Assembly (NCBI RefSeq): GCF_002018365.1
Contig: NZ_MVKX01000008.1
Coordinates: 124,001-188,000, forward strand
Direction of reading: 5' to 3'
Length of the DNA: 64,000 nt
Origin: Acinetobacter amyesii
GTDB lineage: Bacteria > Pseudomonadota > Gammaproteobacteria > Pseudomonadales > Moraxellaceae
Within the stretch, counting starts at the first letter, position 1. Each line of letters starts with the position of its first letter. The translations under genes were made by a program, and so were the position numbers. This document shows, in pieces, positions 62,163 to 64,000 of the stretch. The notes under the pieces were generated by a model. That model worked only from the letters and a program-made list of their open reading frames with translations. It did not search any database and was not told where the DNA came from.

Positions 62163-62214
62163 TGACAATCATGCATGTCATTTATGACATGGTTTTTCTA
62201 TCTTTGGCATGTCA
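62163..62214. promoter_or_regulatory. TGTCA palindrome cluster upstream of the acyl-CoA dehydrogenase pair
   Basis: CATGTCATTTATGACATG (62174-62191) has perfect 8-base arms around TT. A half-site TTGACA lies just upstream (62162-62167) and CATGTCA just downstream (62209-62215). It ends 58 bases before the start codon. It is the same dyad type as the sites at 5104-5138. Confidence 0.5.
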
Positions 62215-62249
62215 GCATTAAATAAGAACAACGCAAATGGAAAACAACA

Positions 62250-63545
62250 ATGACCAATATGGTAAACAAGGCACAAGGATTTGGACTCTCACTTTTAACA
62301 AAAATTGCCGGAAGTGATGTACTCGATCAGTTTAAACTGCGCAAATTTGTTGAAAAATCTTTGTATCAAAGCTCAAAAGCTGGTTTTAAAACCCTGAGCC
62401 AAACGCAAAAAGTATTTCAGACCAACAAAGATGTACATAAGCAACGTTTGCCTAATCAACAAAAATCATTATTTGATTTAAACCTGACTGAAGAACAACA
62501 AATGACTGCTGATGCGATGCAGCAATTTGCCACAGAAGTCTTGTATCCACTTGCTCATCAAGCCGATCAAGAGGAAAGATTTCCTGAAGCGTTATGGCAA
62601 CATATCCAAGATCTAGGTCTAAATTATTATGCCTTACCTGAAGATTTGGGTGGCGTCGCGGCAGAAAAAAATATCATTAGCAATATCTTAATTGCTGAAC
62701 AATTGGCTGAAGGTGACTTTAGTTTAACAGCAGGTTTACTGTCGACATTTAGCTGCATCAACGCCATCACCCAATGGGGTTCCGAATCTGTTCAAGCAAC
62801 CTACTTAGCAGCATTTGCAGATGATTCAGCCCTTCGTGCAAGCTTTGCGGTACAAGAGGCCACGGCGGCATTTAATCCTTATCAACTTAAAACTCAGGCG
62901 TTTGCAGATGGCCAGCAATATAAAATCAGTGGGGAGAAAACCTTAGTCCTTTTAGGTGAACAAGTAGATGTGCTGTTGGTAAGTGCCATGCTGAATGGGC
63001 AGCCTGAAGTTTTTATTGTGCAACGTGACCAGAGCATTAGCGCAAAAAAAACACCTGCTATGGGTTTAAAAGCAACTGAAACGGTAACTTTAAAATTTGA
63101 TCAGACCCCTGCCCAACGCTTAGGCGATCAAGATTTCAACTACACTTCATTTATCGATCTTGGCAATTTAATGTGGTGTGCCATGGCTGTTGGTACCGCA
63201 ACTGCAGTCAAAAAATATTGCATTCAATATGCCAACGAGCGTACAGCTTTTGGGGAGCCAATTTCACATCGTCAAAGTGTGGCATTTATGATTGCCGATA
63301 TGGCAATCGAAATTGATGCCATGCATATGCTCATCCTCAATGCAGCAAGTCTAGCCGAAGCCGGCAAACCATTTCATCGTGAAGCCTATTTAGCCCGCGT
63401 ACTATGTGCTGAAAAATCGATGAAAATTGGGACCGATGGCGTGCAAATATTAGGTGGTCATGGCTTTACCAAAGAACATCCCGTAGAACGTTGGTATCGA
63501 GACTTACGTGCCACAGCGATTCTTCAATCTGGCTTACATGCTTAA
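62250..63545 (+). CDS. Acyl-CoA dehydrogenase-family protein with degenerate active site
   Basis: 431 residues. A leading stretch of about 75 residues precedes the acyl-CoA dehydrogenase fold. Late blocks are normal: 'NERTAFGEPISHRQSVAFMI' and 'QILGGHGFTKEHPVERWYRD'. Two key sites are not: the flavin segment, normally TEPxAGSD, reads 'QEATAAFNP', and the catalytic position, normally IYEGT, reads 'ILQSG'. The alternative base in the middle helix, Glu in 'LDLERL' of isovaleryl-CoA dehydrogenase, aligns to Gly in 'IDLGNL'. It is followed 29 bases later by a second dehydrogenase gene. It may be the non-catalytic partner of a heteromer. Confidence 0.82.
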   Translation: MTNMVNKAQGFGLSLLTKIAGSDVLDQFKLRKFVEKSLYQSSKAGFKTLSQTQKVFQTNKDVHKQRLPNQQKSLFDLNLTEEQQMTADAMQQFATEVLYPLAHQADQEERFPEALWQHIQDLGLNYYALPEDLGGVAAEKNIISNILIAEQLAEGDFSLTAGLLSTFSCINAITQWGSESVQATYLAAFADDSALRASFAVQEATAAFNPYQLKTQAFADGQQYKISGEKTLVLLGEQVDVLLVSAMLNGQPEVFIVQRDQSISAKKTPAMGLKATETVTLKFDQTPAQRLGDQDFNYTSFIDLGNLMWCAMAVGTATAVKKYCIQYANERTAFGEPISHRQSVAFMIADMAIEIDAMHMLILNAASLAEAGKPFHREAYLARVLCAEKSMKIGTDGVQILGGHGFTKEHPVERWYRDLRATAILQSGLHA

Positions 63546-63574
63546 TTCAGCAAAATAAAAACAAGGAAATGTCC

Positions 63575-64000
63575 ATGAACTTACAAAATCCGAAAAAATT
63601 TAAATTGCTGATCGACCAAGCCCATGAAGTCGCTTTAAATGTTCTACGTCCTATTTCACGTAAATATGACAAAGCCGAACATGCCTATCCTAAAGAATTA
63701 GACATGTTGTCTTCCCTCGTCGACGGTATGAATGATGGCGGTGATGGCATGAATGCAGGTGCTGCCGTCAATAAACGTGGCGACACAGACACGGGTAATA
63801 AAAACGGTGTCAATATGTCGACAGCCCTCAGTATCATCGAGATGTGCTATGGAGATACCGGCCTGTTGCTCAGTATGCCTCGCCAAGGGCTTGGCAACTC
63901 GGCTATTGCAGCAGTAGCCAATGATGAACAACTAGAACGCTTAAAAGGAACTTGGGCCGCTATGGCCATTACAGAACCAAATTGCGGCTCTGATTCAGCA
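63575..64000 (+). CDS. Acyl-CoA dehydrogenase, 5' part (cut by window edge)
   Basis: The first 142 residues are visible, starting 'MNLQNPKKFKLLIDQAHEVA' after an AAGGAAAT site. The helical N-terminal domain leads to 'AMAITEPNCGSDSA', an intact flavin-contact motif. Unlike its upstream neighbour it looks canonical so far; the catalytic region lies beyond the window. The 29-base gap suggests one operon and perhaps one complex. Confidence 0.87.
   Translation, partial: MNLQNPKKFKLLIDQAHEVALNVLRPISRKYDKAEHAYPKELDMLSSLVDGMNDGGDGMNAGAAVNKRGDTDTGNKNGVNMSTALSIIEMCYGDTGLLLSMPRQGLGNSAIAAVANDEQLERLKGTWAAMAITEPNCGSDSA

Noticed and set aside
63698-63931. 77-codon minus-strand frame inside the last gene
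   Set aside because: It lies antisense to a clear acyl-CoA dehydrogenase coding sequence and has no independent coding signs.
1-64000. CRISPR array, prophage or toxin-antitoxin island
   Set aside because: No regularly spaced direct repeats, no integrase, capsid or transposase genes, and no recognisable toxin-antitoxin pair were seen; gene content is chromosomal throughout.

Overview
This window is chromosomal DNA from a gamma-proteobacterium, almost certainly an Acinetobacter. Four things point there: low G+C coding sequence; a divergent alkane hydroxylase/AraC regulator pair of the alkM-alkR type; a fused HAD phosphatase/mannitol-1-phosphate dehydrogenase (MtlD), known from Acinetobacter; and an eight-gene siderophore operon whose order matches acbABCD-actBCAD (acinetoferrin) of A. 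haemolyticus. No species is assigned. I see no rRNA, tRNA, insertion sequence, prophage or CRISPR array.

Layout. 0-10 kb: the 3' end of a LysR regulator, a membrane-anchored nuclease-like protein, a DUF805 protein, a MarR-MFS pair, a GlxA-type regulator divergent from an acyl-CoA dehydrogenase, a nitroreductase, an unknown protein, and fumC with a Fur-box-like site in its promoter. 10-17 kb: a GalE-like epimerase with an altered active-site motif, a BcrC-like phosphatase, tusDCBE (sulfur relay for tRNA 2-thiouridine), an HxlR regulator, and a LysR regulator divergent from lrgAB/cidAB-like genes. 17-23 kb: a tightly overlapping cobalamin nucleotide-loop operon (2H phosphoesterase-cobU-cobT-cobC-cobS, minus strand) and bifunctional mtlD. 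23-34.5 kb: the siderophore operon on the minus strand behind a strong Fur box. 35-37.7 kb: small unknown proteins, ybaK and tesB.

37.8-43.7 kb is the least conventional region. It is a six-gene operon combining homologues of all four E. coli ynbABCD genes (CDP-alcohol phosphatidyltransferase, hydrolase-methyltransferase fusion, PAP2-dual-specificity phosphatase fusion, CdsA-like cytidylyltransferase) with a PlsC-like acyltransferase and an unknown two-helix protein. It looks like a self-contained pathway for an uncharacterised phospholipid.

43.8-64 kb: alkM/alkR, lpxB, a second GlxA regulator divergent from an exported metallo-beta-lactamase-fold hydrolase, a TauE/SafE permease, a DAHP synthase, a DUF442 protein, ispF, a DadA-type amino acid dehydrogenase behind a tandem glycine riboswitch, a UDG-fold protein, lipoproteins, aroC, prmB, an ABC1/UbiB kinase-like protein, and a pair of acyl-CoA dehydrogenase genes. 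The first of that pair has lost the usual catalytic and flavin-binding motifs; the second is cut by the window edge.

The strongest items for follow-up are the Ynb-like lipid operon, the glycine riboswitch in front of a DadA homologue, the 2H phosphoesterase in the cob operon, the degenerate/canonical acyl-CoA dehydrogenase pair, a TGTCA palindrome shared upstream of two acyl-CoA dehydrogenase genes, and the GalE homologue with Gln in place of the YxxxK lysine. All functional calls rest on reading motifs and gene order; no database search was run.
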